Assembly (NCBI GenBank): GCA_965217605.1
Contig: CBDCJB010000004.1
Coordinates: 1-64,000, forward strand
Direction of reading: 5' to 3'
Length of the DNA: 64,000 nucleotides
DNA from: JAYYZW01 sp965217605
Lineage (GTDB): Bacteria > Pseudomonadota > Gammaproteobacteria > Ga0077536
The first letter of the stretch is position 1, and the number at the start of each line of letters is the position of its first letter. This document shows, one piece after another, positions 41,642 through 50,598 of the stretch. The notes under the pieces were generated by a model. It saw only the letters and a list, made by a program, of their open reading frames with translations. It made no database searches and was not told where the DNA came from. A program made the position numbers and the translations under genes.

Positions 41642-43564
41642 ATGCCCTCGATTACGCTTCCCGACGGTAGCCAAAAACAGTTCGACGCTGCGGTTACCGT
41701 TCACGGCGTCGCTGAATCCATCGGTCCGGGCCTTGCCAAAGCGGCCTTGGGCGGACGCATCGATGGTCGAGCGGTCGATACCTCATTCTCGATCGAAAAA
41801 GACTGCGAGCTGGCCATCATCACCGCCAAGGACGATGAAGGGCTCGAGATCATCCGGCACAGCACGGCGCACTTGTTGGCGCAGGCCGTGAAGGAACTCT
41901 TCCCGGCCGCCCAGGTGACCATCGGACCCGTGATCGAGGATGGCTTCTATTACGACTTCGCGTTCGAGCGTTCCTTCACGCCGGAAGATCTGGAAGCGAT
42001 CGAGGCGCGCATGACGGAACTCACCAAAGCCGATCATGCGATCGAACGCCGGGTCATGGATCGCGACGAAGCCGTCGCCTTCTTTCGCGAACTGGGGGAG
42101 GAATACAAAGCCGAAATCATCGCGGAGATCCCCGCCGGTGAACCGATCTCGCTCTATGGTCAAGGCGATTTCGTCGATCTCTGCCGCGGACCGCACGTGC
42201 CGAACACCGGCAAGCTCAAGGCCTTCAAGTTGACCAAGATCGCGGGGGCGTACTGGCGCGGCGATTCGAACAACGAGATGCTGCAACGCATCTACGGTAC
42301 CGCGTGGCCGGACAAGAAGACCCTCAAGGCCTACATCAATCGACTCGAAGAGGCGGAGAAGCGGGATCACCGCAAGCTCGCGCGGCAACTGGATCTTTTC
42401 CACTTTCAGGAAGAGGCCCCCGGCATGGTCTTCTGGCATGAGAAGGGATGGACGCTCTATCAGGTCGTCGAAGGCTACGTCCGCGAGGTGTGCTACGCCG
42501 ATTATCGGGAAGTCCACACGCCCCAAGTGTTGGACCGCACCTTGTGGGAGAAATCGGGCCATTGGGACAAGTTCCACGACATGATCTTCGCCACGCAATC
42601 GGAAAATCGTGAATATGCGCTGAAACCCATGAACTGCCCTGGACACGTTCAGATTTTCAACCACGCGCTGCGGAGCTACCGGGATCTGCCATTTCGTATC
42701 GCCGAGTTCGGCATCGTCCACCGCAACGAACCGTCCGGCACGCTGCACGGTTTGCTGCGCGCGCGCCGGTTTACGCAAGACGACGCGCACATCTTCTGCG
42801 GCGAAGACGGAATACAGGCGGAAGTAACCCGGCTCATTGATATGACCTTCCGGATCTACCGCGATTTCGGTTTCGACGACATTGAAATCGCGTTGTCGCT
42901 CCGCCCGGCGCAGCGCGTCGGCGCTGACGCGTTGTGGGATAAGGCTGAAGCAGCCCTCGAATTGGCCCTAAAAAACAAAGGTTTGGAGTTTCGGATCGAT
43001 CCCGGTGAAGGGGCGTTCTATGGGCCCAAGATCGATTTCACGCTGCGCGATTGCATCGGCCGCTTGTGGCAATGCGGCACGGTCCAGGTCGATTTCTCGA
43101 TGCCCGATCGATTGGGCGCCAAGTTCGTCGGCGAAGACGGTGACCGCCATGTGCCGGTCATGATCCATCGCGCTTTGCTGGGGTCAATGGAACGCTTTAT
43201 CGGGATCTTGATCGAACAACACGCGGGACGGTTCCCAGCGTGGTTGGCGCCCGTTCAGACGATCGCATTGAGCATCACGGAAAAGCATGCGGTCTATGCC
43301 AGCGAAGTCGCGGAAACCTTGAAAAATCAAGGGTTCCGGGCCGATTCAGACTTGAGAAATGAGAAGATCGGGCTTAAAATCCGCGAACATACGCTGCAGC
43401 GTGTCCCGTATCTGCTCGTCGTTGGCGAGCGCGAAATGGAAAACCGAACGGTGGCCGTGCGCGCGCTGGACGGAGATGACTTGGGCGAAATGTCGGTCGA
43501 CGATTTCGCGCAACGCCTCCGCGGGGAAATCGCATCGCGCGGGCCGCACACATTGGAGGATTAG
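41642..43564 (+). CDS. thrS: Threonyl-tRNA synthetase
   Basis: 640 residues from ATG 41642 (CACGGAGACTGCC upstream); the longer frame from 41561 lies in tRNA-Val. TGS domain MPSITLPDGSQKQF; editing domain with HSTAHLLAQAVKELFP and the zinc motif CRGPHVP; class II motifs 1-3 including MNCPGHVQIFNHALRSYRDLP and MIHRALLGSMERFIGILIEQ; anticodon domain with VVGEREMENRTVAVR. Full E. coli-like length. Heads the translation operon thrS-infC-rpmI-rplT-pheST-ihfA. Confidence 0.98.
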   Translation: MPSITLPDGSQKQFDAAVTVHGVAESIGPGLAKAALGGRIDGRAVDTSFSIEKDCELAIITAKDDEGLEIIRHSTAHLLAQAVKELFPAAQVTIGPVIEDGFYYDFAFERSFTPEDLEAIEARMTELTKADHAIERRVMDRDEAVAFFRELGEEYKAEIIAEIPAGEPISLYGQGDFVDLCRGPHVPNTGKLKAFKLTKIAGAYWRGDSNNEMLQRIYGTAWPDKKTLKAYINRLEEAEKRDHRKLARQLDLFHFQEEAPGMVFWHEKGWTLYQVVEGYVREVCYADYREVHTPQVLDRTLWEKSGHWDKFHDMIFATQSENREYALKPMNCPGHVQIFNHALRSYRDLPFRIAEFGIVHRNEPSGTLHGLLRARRFTQDDAHIFCGEDGIQAEVTRLIDMTFRIYRDFGFDDIEIALSLRPAQRVGADALWDKAEAALELALKNKGLEFRIDPGEGAFYGPKIDFTLRDCIGRLWQCGTVQVDFSMPDRLGAKFVGEDGDRHVPVMIHRALLGSMERFIGILIEQHAGRFPAWLAPVQTIALSITEKHAVYASEVAETLKNQGFRADSDLRNEKIGLKIREHTLQRVPYLLVVGEREMENRTVAVRALDGDDLGEMSVDDFAQRLRGEIASRGPHTLED

Positions 43565-43567
43565 GGT

Positions 43568-44086
43568 ATAGCCGCTGAGAAGAAGAATCGTGTAAACGGT
43601 GACATAGTCGTTCCGGAAGTCCGGCTGATCGGCGCCGACGGAAGCAACCTCGGGGTCATGTCGATCGAAGATGCGCGGCGCGAGGCCGAAACATCCGAAC
43701 TCGATCTCGTCGAAATCGTGCCCACTGCTGAGCCGCCCGTATGCCGGGTGATGGATTTTGGTAAATTCCTGTTCGACCAGAACAAGAAACGCCATGCCGC
43801 GAAGAAAAAGCAGAAACAAATCCAGGTCAAGGAGATCAAGTTCCGGCCAGGTACAGACGAGGGCGACTATCAGATCAAGCTGAGGAACCTCAGGCGATTC
43901 CTCGAAAACGGCGACAAAGTAAAAGTAACGTTACGCTTTCGCGGACGTGAGATGGCTCATCAAGAGCTCGGAGCGCAAATGCTCGAGCGCGTGGAACACG
44001 ACCTCGCGATCCTGGGTAGCGTGGAGCAGTATCCGAAACTCGAAGGCCGACAGATGGTCATGGTTATAGCGCCGAAGCGGCACTAG
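43568..44086 (+). CDS. infC: Translation initiation factor IF-3, with ATA start codon
   Basis: 172 residues if translation starts at ATA 43568, which follows GGAGG with 8-base spacing in TTGGAGGATTAGGGT. The N-terminal domain starts AEKKNRVNGDIVVPEVRLIG and DARREAETSELDLVEI; the C-terminal domain has FGKFLFDQNKKRHAAKK, KVKVTLRFRGREMAHQ and KLEGRQMVMVIAPK. No ATG, GTG or TTG is available at that position; the first ATG (43658) would remove the first 30 residues. infC of E. coli uses AUU so that IF3 represses its own initiation; AUA here would serve the same autoregulation. Spaced only 3 bases from thrS. Confidence 0.93.
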   Translation: MAAEKKNRVNGDIVVPEVRLIGADGSNLGVMSIEDARREAETSELDLVEIVPTAEPPVCRVMDFGKFLFDQNKKRHAAKKKQKQIQVKEIKFRPGTDEGDYQIKLRNLRRFLENGDKVKVTLRFRGREMAHQELGAQMLERVEHDLAILGSVEQYPKLEGRQMVMVIAPKRH

Positions 44087-44118
44087 ATTGTTGCCAGTGG
44101 ATTTATAGAGGATCAGTG

Positions 44119-44317
44119 ATGCCGAAAATAAGGACCAACCGTGGCGCGGCGAAACGTTTTTTCGCGAACGGGCACGGGCAAGATCAAGCGGCGGCAGTCT
44201 TACAAGAGCCATATCCTCACCAAAAAGAGTCCCAAGAGAAAACGCAAGTTGCGCCAAGCCACGCTCATCGCGCACGCCGACGAAGAGCAAGTGCGTCGTT
44301 TGATCCCTGGAACATAA
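44119..44317 (+). CDS. rpmI: 50S ribosomal protein L35, one-base frameshift in a T6 run
   Basis: The start MPKIRTNRGAAKRF is in the frame of ATG 44119. After six T (44157-44162) the L35 sequence continues one frame over as RTGTGKIKRRQSYKSHIL, KKSPKRKRKLRQATLIAHAD and stop 44317. Five T would give AAKRFSRTGTGKIKRRQ, a normal L35 of about 65 residues. The gene sits in its standard place between infC and rplT and is nearly always required for normal growth, so an error in the assembled homopolymer is the simplest explanation. Confidence 0.88.
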
Positions 44318-44339
44318 AACTGATCGAGGATACTGAACG

Positions 44340-44699
44340 ATGGCACGAGTGAAGCGCGGCGTGCAGGCCCACGCCCGACACAAAAAGATTATTCGGCAAG
44401 CCAAGGGTTATCGAGGGCGGCGCAAAAACGCCTTCCGAGTTGCCAAGCAAGCGGTTACGAAAGCCGGACAATACGCCTATCGCGATCGCCGGCAGCGCAA
44501 GCGCCAGTTTCGCGCGCTGTGGATCGTGCGGATCAATGCCGCGTCACGGGAACACGGCTTGAGCTACTCGAAGTTTATGCACGGCCTCGCGCGCGCCGAT
44601 ATTGCCGTAGACCGTAAGGTCCTGGCCGACCTCGCGGTGAATGATCGCGTGGCATTCGGGGCGCTGGCCGAGCGCTCGAAGGCCGCACTCGCCGGCTGA
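44340..44699 (+). CDS. rplT: 50S ribosomal protein L20
   Basis: 119 residues, MARVKRGVQAHARHKKIIRQ, then AKGYRGRRKNAFRVAKQAV and RDRRQRKRQFRALWIVRINA, entirely typical. It binds 23S rRNA during early large-subunit assembly and in E. coli represses rpmI-rplT. Normal length. It follows rpmI by 22 bp. Confidence 0.98.
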   Translation: MARVKRGVQAHARHKKIIRQAKGYRGRRKNAFRVAKQAVTKAGQYAYRDRRQRKRQFRALWIVRINAASREHGLSYSKFMHGLARADIAVDRKVLADLAVNDRVAFGALAERSKAALAG

Positions 44700-44721
44700 A
44701 GCCGGCGGCGTTTCAAATACC

Positions 44722-44797
44722 GGCCCCGGATTCCGCTGCGCTCCATCCAGGCTACGCGACGATCTAGTCCGGATCGAGCGTAGCGGAATCCGGGGCC
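44722..44797. terminator. Inverted repeat between rplT and pheS (possible attenuator, terminator or REP-like element)
   Basis: 27-base arms 44722-44748 and 44771-44797 (GGCCCCGGATTCCGCT at the outer edge) match at 25 of 27 positions around a 22-base loop. The right arm ends 7 bp before pheS. A strong GC hairpin here resembles the position of the pheST attenuator in enteric bacteria, but no Phe-rich leader peptide is visible and no T run follows. Confidence 0.5.
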
Positions 44798-44804
44798 CTT
44801 CCTA

Positions 44805-45815
44805 ATGACCGTTCACATGAACGACGTCGACAAAATCGTCGAGGAAGCACAAAGCGACATCGCAGCCGCAGGGGATCTGGCTGCGTTGGACGCAGCTCGG
44901 ATCCACTATCTGGGCAAGAAAGGCCGCTTAACGGCGCTGCTGAAGAGCCTCGGCGATCTACCCGCCGGCGAACGCCCCGCCGCGGGCCAGGCCATCAACG
45001 CGGCTAAGCAAACGGTCGCGGCGATCATCGAATCGCGCCGTGTAGCCTTGGACGAAGCCCGCCTCGAGGACCGCCTTGCGAGCGAACGCATCGACGTCAC
45101 CTTGCCAGGTCGCGGCCTTGCAGCCGGGGGGGCGCATCCGGTCACGCGCGTCATGGAACTCATCGAGTCGATCTTTCGTCACGCCGGTTTCGACGTCGTG
45201 CGCGGTCCGGAGATCGAGGACGATTACCACAATTTCGAGGCGCTCAATATTCCCGCCTACCACCCCGCGCGCGCGATGCACGACACGTTTTATTTCGCCG
45301 ACGGCAGTTTGCTCAGGACGCACACCTCGCCGGTTCAGATCCGGGTCATGGAACACCAACCACCGCCGCTGCGCATCATTGCGCCGGGACGCGTTTACCG
45401 CTGCGACTACGATCAAATACATTCGCCGATGTTTCATCAAGTCGAAGGTCTGCTGGTCGACGAAGGCGTGACCATGGCCGATCTGAAAGGCGTCATCGAC
45501 GCCTTTCTCAAATGTTTTTTCGAACGCGATGATCTGCAGATCCGATATCGACCGTCGTACTTTCCGTTCACTGAACCCTCGATGGAAGTGGACATCAAAC
45601 TCGAATCCGAACACGGCGTCGGCGATTGGCTCGAGGTCATGGGGTGCGGCATGGTGCATCCCAAGGTCCTCGGAGACGTTGGCATCGACAACGAGCGATT
45701 CACCGGTTTTGCGTTCGGACTCGGGGTCGAGCGCATGGCGATGCTGCGTCACGGTATTTCGGATCTGCGCCTGTTCTTCGATAACGACATCCAATTTTTG
45801 AGGCAGTTCACGTGA
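44805..45815 (+). CDS. pheS: Phenylalanyl-tRNA synthetase alpha subunit
   Basis: 336 residues from ATG 44805 (MTVHMNDVDKIVEEAQ; M5 at 44817 is an alternative). N-terminal coiled coil, then class II motif 1 HPVTRVMELIESIFRHAGF, the RTHTSPVQIRVM block, motif 2 RVYRCDYDQIHSPMFHQVEG, and motif 3 GFAFGLGVERMAMLRHGI. With PheT it forms the alpha2beta2 enzyme. Normal length. Confidence 0.98.
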   Translation: MTVHMNDVDKIVEEAQSDIAAAGDLAALDAARIHYLGKKGRLTALLKSLGDLPAGERPAAGQAINAAKQTVAAIIESRRVALDEARLEDRLASERIDVTLPGRGLAAGGAHPVTRVMELIESIFRHAGFDVVRGPEIEDDYHNFEALNIPAYHPARAMHDTFYFADGSLLRTHTSPVQIRVMEHQPPPLRIIAPGRVYRCDYDQIHSPMFHQVEGLLVDEGVTMADLKGVIDAFLKCFFERDDLQIRYRPSYFPFTEPSMEVDIKLESEHGVGDWLEVMGCGMVHPKVLGDVGIDNERFTGFAFGLGVERMAMLRHGISDLRLFFDNDIQFLRQFT

Positions 45816-45843
45816 GCCCGACTGGTCAGCGCGGGAGCGGCTG

Positions 45844-48216
45844 ATGAAAGTCAGCGAGCAATGGTTGCGCGACTGGGTGGACCCGGCAATCGACGCCGAA
45901 GCGATCGGCGAATGCCTCACCTTGGGCGGGATCGAGGTCGACGCAATCACGCCCGCGACGCCGGCGCTCGACGGTATCGTGGTGGCTGAAATCACCGCAG
46001 TCGATCCGCATCCGCAAGCCGACCGCCTAACCTTGTGCCGCGTCTTCGACGGGGCGGCAGCACGACAGGTCGTGTGCGGCGCCTCGAACGTAACGACCGG
46101 GATGAAGGCGCCGTATGCGCCGCCGGGCGTCCGACTACCCGGTGGTCGGGTCATCGAAAGCGCCGAGATCCGTGGCGTCGAGTCGTCCGGCATGTTGTGT
46201 TCCGCCGCGGAACTCGAGCTCGGCGAAGACGTGTCGGGGATCCTCGCGTTACCGGATTCCGCTGCAAGCGGCGCACCGCTGAGCGAACTACTGCGGCTCG
46301 ACGACGCGATATTCGACATCGATCTAACGCCGAATCGCGGTGATTGTTTCTGCGTACTCGGGATCGCGCGCGATCTCGGCGCCCTGACCGGTCAGTCGGT
46401 GCAGCCGCCTGAGGTCGCGCCTGTCGCGGCCGGGAGTGATGACCGTTTCGACGTCGAATTACAGGATGGTTCAGGGTGTCCGCGCTACGGGGGTCGCGTC
46501 ATATCGGGTGTGAACAGCGCCGCGTCGACCCCATTGTGGATGCAGGAGCGACTACGTCGGACGGGTGTACGGTGCATCCATCCGCTCGTCGACGTGACCA
46601 ATTACGTGATGCTGGAGCTCGGCCAGCCCCTGCACGCCTTCGATCTGGATAAGCTCAGCGAGCAGATCATCGTCCGCGGAGCACGCGCAGGCGAACGCCT
46701 CGAACTGCTGGATGGTCAGGCCATCGAGCTGGACGCCGGGACGCTGGTTATCGCCGATACCGCCGGTCCGGTCGCGCTGGCCGGCGTGATGGGTGGCGCG
46801 AGTACGGCGGTCTCTGCTGCGACGACGACGGTTTTTCTCGAGGGCGCGTATTTCGATCCGGTGCCGCTGGCGGGCGTCGCGCGCCGCTACCGCCTGCACA
46901 CCGATGCCTCGATGCGTTTTGAGCGTGGCGTTGACCCCACGATGCAGGCCCGCGCGATCGAACGTGCAACCGCCCTGGTCGTTGAGATCTGCGGCGGCGT
47001 CGCCGGCCCATGTGAGGTCACCGAAGTTGCCTCCGCCGTGCCTGCGCCCGCGCGGATTGCTTTCCGCCCGCAGGCCGTCGAACGTCTACTCGGCACGTCG
47101 GTCGCCTACGACCGGATCGAGTCCATCCTGCGCTCTCTGGACATGTCCATCGATCGCGACGGCGAGGCGTGGGTCGTCGAGCCGCCGGCCTTTCGATTCG
47201 ATATCGCAATGGAGGCCGATCTCGTCGAGGAGGTCGCGCGCGTGCATGGGTACGATGCGATCCCCTTTTCACTTCCGGCGGGCGCCGGACGGCCCGCCGT
47301 CGCCGTCAAGGAATCGACGATAGAAAACACCATGCGCCACTGCCTGAGCGCACGGGGTTATTTTGAGGCGGTGACCTACAGTTTCATCGATCCCGAACTC
47401 GCGCGGCGCTTCGAGCCAACAGCTGATGGCGTGGCGCTCACCAATCCTATTTCGCGCGACATGTCCGTCATGCGGCCGTCCCTATGGCCCGGGCTCATCG
47501 GCGCCGCGCGCTACAATCTCAATCGCCAACACGACGATATCCGCCTGTTCGAAATCGGCATGATCTTTCGCGCAGGGCCTAACGGCGTGGCGCAAACGAA
47601 CCGCGTCGCAGGGGTGCGTTGCGGGTCCGCGCGGCCCGAGCAATGGGGAGAAACCCTGCGGGACACGGACTTTTATGATTCGAAACAGGATGTTGAGGCC
47701 TTGATCGATGCGTTATGCATCGACGGTGCGCAAATCGAGGCCACGCAAGACCCGGCCCTACACCCGGGACAGGGCGCGCGAATCGTGGTCAATGGCTGCG
47801 CAATCGGCCGCGTCGGCGCGCTTCACCCCGCGCTTGCCCGCCATCTGGACATCGATAAGCCATTGTATCTATTCGAAATTGACCATAACCTTGGCGCCAG
47901 TTTCGCGCCGACCCAATATCGGCCCATCTCGAAATTTCCAGTGGTGCGACGCGACATCAGCGTGGTAGTCGACGACGAGGTATCAGCCGCTGTCTGTCTC
48001 GCTGCCGTGCGAGAAGTCGCGGGCGAGATCCTTCGCGACCTGCAGTTATTTGACGTATATCGAGGGCAAGGTATTGATAACGACAAAAAAAGTCTCACCT
48101 TAGGCTTGATTTTTCAGGCCCTTTCTAGCACTCTTGTGGATGACGAAGTCGAAGAGGCAGTGCAACGCGTGGTCGAAAACCTTTCGAAGCGCGTTGGGGG
48201 GAGATTGAGGAACTAG
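45844..48216 (+). CDS. pheT: Phenylalanyl-tRNA synthetase beta subunit
   Basis: 790 residues. N-terminal MKVSEQWLRDWVDP and tRNA-binding OB domain (VVAEITAVDPHPQADRLTLC); B3/B4 editing region with LTPNRGDC, GQPLHAFDLDKL and ADTAGPVALAGVMGG; B5 domain; and the C-terminal anticodon-binding FDX-ACB domain (FPVVRRDISVVVDDEV, DVYRGQGIDNDKKSL). Follows pheS by 28 bp. Intact. Confidence 0.98.
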   Translation: MKVSEQWLRDWVDPAIDAEAIGECLTLGGIEVDAITPATPALDGIVVAEITAVDPHPQADRLTLCRVFDGAAARQVVCGASNVTTGMKAPYAPPGVRLPGGRVIESAEIRGVESSGMLCSAAELELGEDVSGILALPDSAASGAPLSELLRLDDAIFDIDLTPNRGDCFCVLGIARDLGALTGQSVQPPEVAPVAAGSDDRFDVELQDGSGCPRYGGRVISGVNSAASTPLWMQERLRRTGVRCIHPLVDVTNYVMLELGQPLHAFDLDKLSEQIIVRGARAGERLELLDGQAIELDAGTLVIADTAGPVALAGVMGGASTAVSAATTTVFLEGAYFDPVPLAGVARRYRLHTDASMRFERGVDPTMQARAIERATALVVEICGGVAGPCEVTEVASAVPAPARIAFRPQAVERLLGTSVAYDRIESILRSLDMSIDRDGEAWVVEPPAFRFDIAMEADLVEEVARVHGYDAIPFSLPAGAGRPAVAVKESTIENTMRHCLSARGYFEAVTYSFIDPELARRFEPTADGVALTNPISRDMSVMRPSLWPGLIGAARYNLNRQHDDIRLFEIGMIFRAGPNGVAQTNRVAGVRCGSARPEQWGETLRDTDFYDSKQDVEALIDALCIDGAQIEATQDPALHPGQGARIVVNGCAIGRVGALHPALARHLDIDKPLYLFEIDHNLGASFAPTQYRPISKFPVVRRDISVVVDDEVSAAVCLAAVREVAGEILRDLQLFDVYRGQGIDNDKKSLTLGLIFQALSSTLVDDEVEEAVQRVVENLSKRVGGRLRN

Positions 48217-48220
48217 TTCG

Positions 48221-48523
48221 ATGGCGTTGACCAAGGCCGAAATGGCGGAGCGATTGTTCGAGGACCTGGGACTCAACAAACGCGAAGCGAAAGAACTCGT
48301 GGAGGCTTTTTTTGAGGAAATTCGCGCATCACTCGAGGCCGGTCAACAAGTTAAGTTATCAGGTTTTGGCAACTTCGATCTTCGCGATAAAAATCAACGA
48401 CCAGGACGGAATCCCAAAACCGGTGAGGAGATTCCGATCAGCGCACGCCGCGTCGTCACGTTTAGGCCCGGCCAGAAATTAAAAGCCCGAGTAGAAGCCT
48501 ATGCTGGAAGCATCGAACAATAA
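48221..48523 (+). CDS. ihfA: Integration host factor alpha subunit
   Basis: 100 residues, MALTKAEMAERLFEDLGLNK, with the DNA-intercalating arm GRNPKTGEEIPISARRVVTF (Pro at the tip) and core KLSGFGNFDLRDK. The heterodimer with IhfB bends DNA for recombination and transcription. It lies 4 bp after pheT, the usual gammaproteobacterial place, and overlaps the next gene. Confidence 0.96.
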   Translation: MALTKAEMAERLFEDLGLNKREAKELVEAFFEEIRASLEAGQQVKLSGFGNFDLRDKNQRPGRNPKTGEEIPISARRVVTFRPGQKLKARVEAYAGSIEQ

Positions 48524-48857
48524 CGAACTGCCCGCCATCCCGGGCAAGCGCTACTTCACGATCGGTGAAGTAAGTGAGTTGTGCGCCGTGAAACCGCACG
48601 TGTTGCGCTACTGGGAGCAGGAATTTCCGCAGCTCAAACCGATTAAGCGGCGTGGGAATAGACGTTACTATCAACGTCAAGACGTGATTCTAATTCGCCA
48701 AATCCGTAGCCTTTTATATGAACACGGGTTCACCATTGGCGGCGCTCGTCAGAAGCTATCGGGCGACGAAGTGAAGGCGGACTCCAGCATGAGTCAACAG
48801 ATCGTCCGTCAGTTACGCATCGAACTTGAAGAAGTACTCGATATTCTACGCCGCTAA
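48501..48857 (+). CDS. MerR-family transcriptional regulator linked to ihfA
   Basis: 118 residues; the start overlaps the last 23 bases of ihfA. MerR winged helix at the N-terminus: KRYFTIGEVSELCAVKPHVL, RYWEQEFPQLKPIKRRGNRR and YYQRQDVILIRQIRSLLYEHG. A short C-terminal helix (IVRQLRIELEEVLDILRR) probably dimerises. No effector-binding domain or Cys pair, as in other ihfA-linked MerR proteins. Target unknown. Confidence 0.92.
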   Translation: MLEASNNNELPAIPGKRYFTIGEVSELCAVKPHVLRYWEQEFPQLKPIKRRGNRRYYQRQDVILIRQIRSLLYEHGFTIGGARQKLSGDEVKADSSMSQQIVRQLRIELEEVLDILRR

Positions 48858-48991
48858 CGGCGTTCCACTCATTTACCCAACCTGATTACCAACGCCTCGC
48901 GACGTTAGCACCGACTGGCGATCGCAATCGAATCCGTCTACCCTCTACGCCGTCGACCAGACGCCGATCATTCATCTACGCATAGTCAAGT

Positions 48992-49278
<287 letters not shown>

Positions 49279-49329
49279 CAATTAAAAATTGACCTTGTTA
49301 AAGATCTACTCGAACGAAACGCGTTAACT

Positions 49330-50475
49330 GTGAGTGCACGACGCTTGTCGCCCAATCGGACGATCGCTTTGAGCGCGCCGAACGTCGGCGAGGAAGAATG
49401 GCGCGCGCTGAAGGCGCCGCTCGAATCGGGCTGGCTCACGCAAGGGCCGCACGTCGACGCCTTTGAGGCGGCTTTTGCCGACCGGCATGCCGTGAACCAC
49501 GCTGTGGCCGTGACCAGCGGAACGACCGCACTGCACGTTGCGCTCGCTGCGGCGGGCATCGGACCGGGCGATGAGGTGATCGTGCCCGCTTTCACCTGGG
49601 TGGCCACCGCAAACGCGGCGATTATTGTGGGAGCAACCCCGGTATTCGCCGATGTATTACCCGCTACCTATAACATCGATCCCGCCGATGTGGCGCGGCG
49701 CTTGACCGAACGCACAAAGGCGGTGATTGCGGTGCATCTCTTCGGATTGTGCGCAGACATGGACGGTCTACGCGCCGTTCTTCCAGAACAGGTCGTGATC
49801 ATCGAGGATGCCGCCTGCGCCGCCGGGGCGGCTTTTCGTGATGTGCCCGCCGGAAGTATGGGAAGGGTGGGGTGCTTTAGCTTCCATCCCCGCAAGTCAA
49901 TGACGACCGGAGAAGGCGGCATGATCACGACTAACGACGATGCCATCGCCGCCGCGGCCCGCTCGCTCCGCAATCATGGCGCGGAGACGACCGGTGATTC
50001 GGAATCTCCGCACGTCATGCCGGAATTTCCGCGCCTCGGGTTTAACTATCGCATGACGGACCTGCAGGCGGCCATCGGACAGGTTCAGTTGACCAAGCTC
50101 GATGGATTCATCGACGAACGCGCGTCGTGGGCCAAGGTGTATTGCGAGGAACTGCGGCCGCTAGGCTGGCTGAGCCTACCGGATGTCGACCTACGTGACC
50201 GGCACGCTTGGCAAGCGTTCGTTACGGTGGTCGATGAAGGCGCGTCTCCAGTGACGCGTAATGACTTGATGCAAGATCTGCAGTCAGCCGGCATCGCAAC
50301 GCGACCCGGTACCCATGCGGTAACGGAATTGGCGTATTACCGAAATCTCGGCGTTGATCCGGCGTCTTATCCCGTTGCACGTGGCCTCCATCATCGCTCG
50401 ATGGCCATTCCAATGCACAACCGCATGTCGGCGGACGATTACCACTATGTCATCGAAACGCTGCGGTCGATCTGA
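49330..50475 (+). CDS. DegT/DnrJ/EryC1/StrS-family sugar aminotransferase
   Basis: 381 residues from GTG 49330. PLP-binding lysine K189 in CFSFHPRKSMTTGEGGMI; N-terminal SGTTALHVALAAAGIGPGDEV and VPAFTWVATANAA; D160 in IIEDAACAAGA stacks on PLP; RLGFNYRMTDLQAAIG is the conserved dimer segment. Family enzymes transfer an amino group to keto-sugar nucleotides for surface polysaccharides or antibiotics. It lies between tRNA-Pro and glmS, and an amino-sugar role next to glmS is plausible but not proven. Confidence 0.88.
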   Translation: MSARRLSPNRTIALSAPNVGEEEWRALKAPLESGWLTQGPHVDAFEAAFADRHAVNHAVAVTSGTTALHVALAAAGIGPGDEVIVPAFTWVATANAAIIVGATPVFADVLPATYNIDPADVARRLTERTKAVIAVHLFGLCADMDGLRAVLPEQVVIIEDAACAAGAAFRDVPAGSMGRVGCFSFHPRKSMTTGEGGMITTNDDAIAAAARSLRNHGAETTGDSESPHVMPEFPRLGFNYRMTDLQAAIGQVQLTKLDGFIDERASWAKVYCEELRPLGWLSLPDVDLRDRHAWQAFVTVVDEGASPVTRNDLMQDLQSAGIATRPGTHAVTELAYYRNLGVDPASYPVARGLHHRSMAIPMHNRMSADDYHYVIETLRSI

Positions 50476-50598
50476 AGCATTGAGCCCTTAACTTCGGCGG
50501 CGATTATTCGCGTAGCGCACTGCGTACAGTGGTTAAACACCGTGTCCGGTGGTCTCCTAAGGTAGAATTCAAACTGTAATTCACTGTTTAATCTACAT

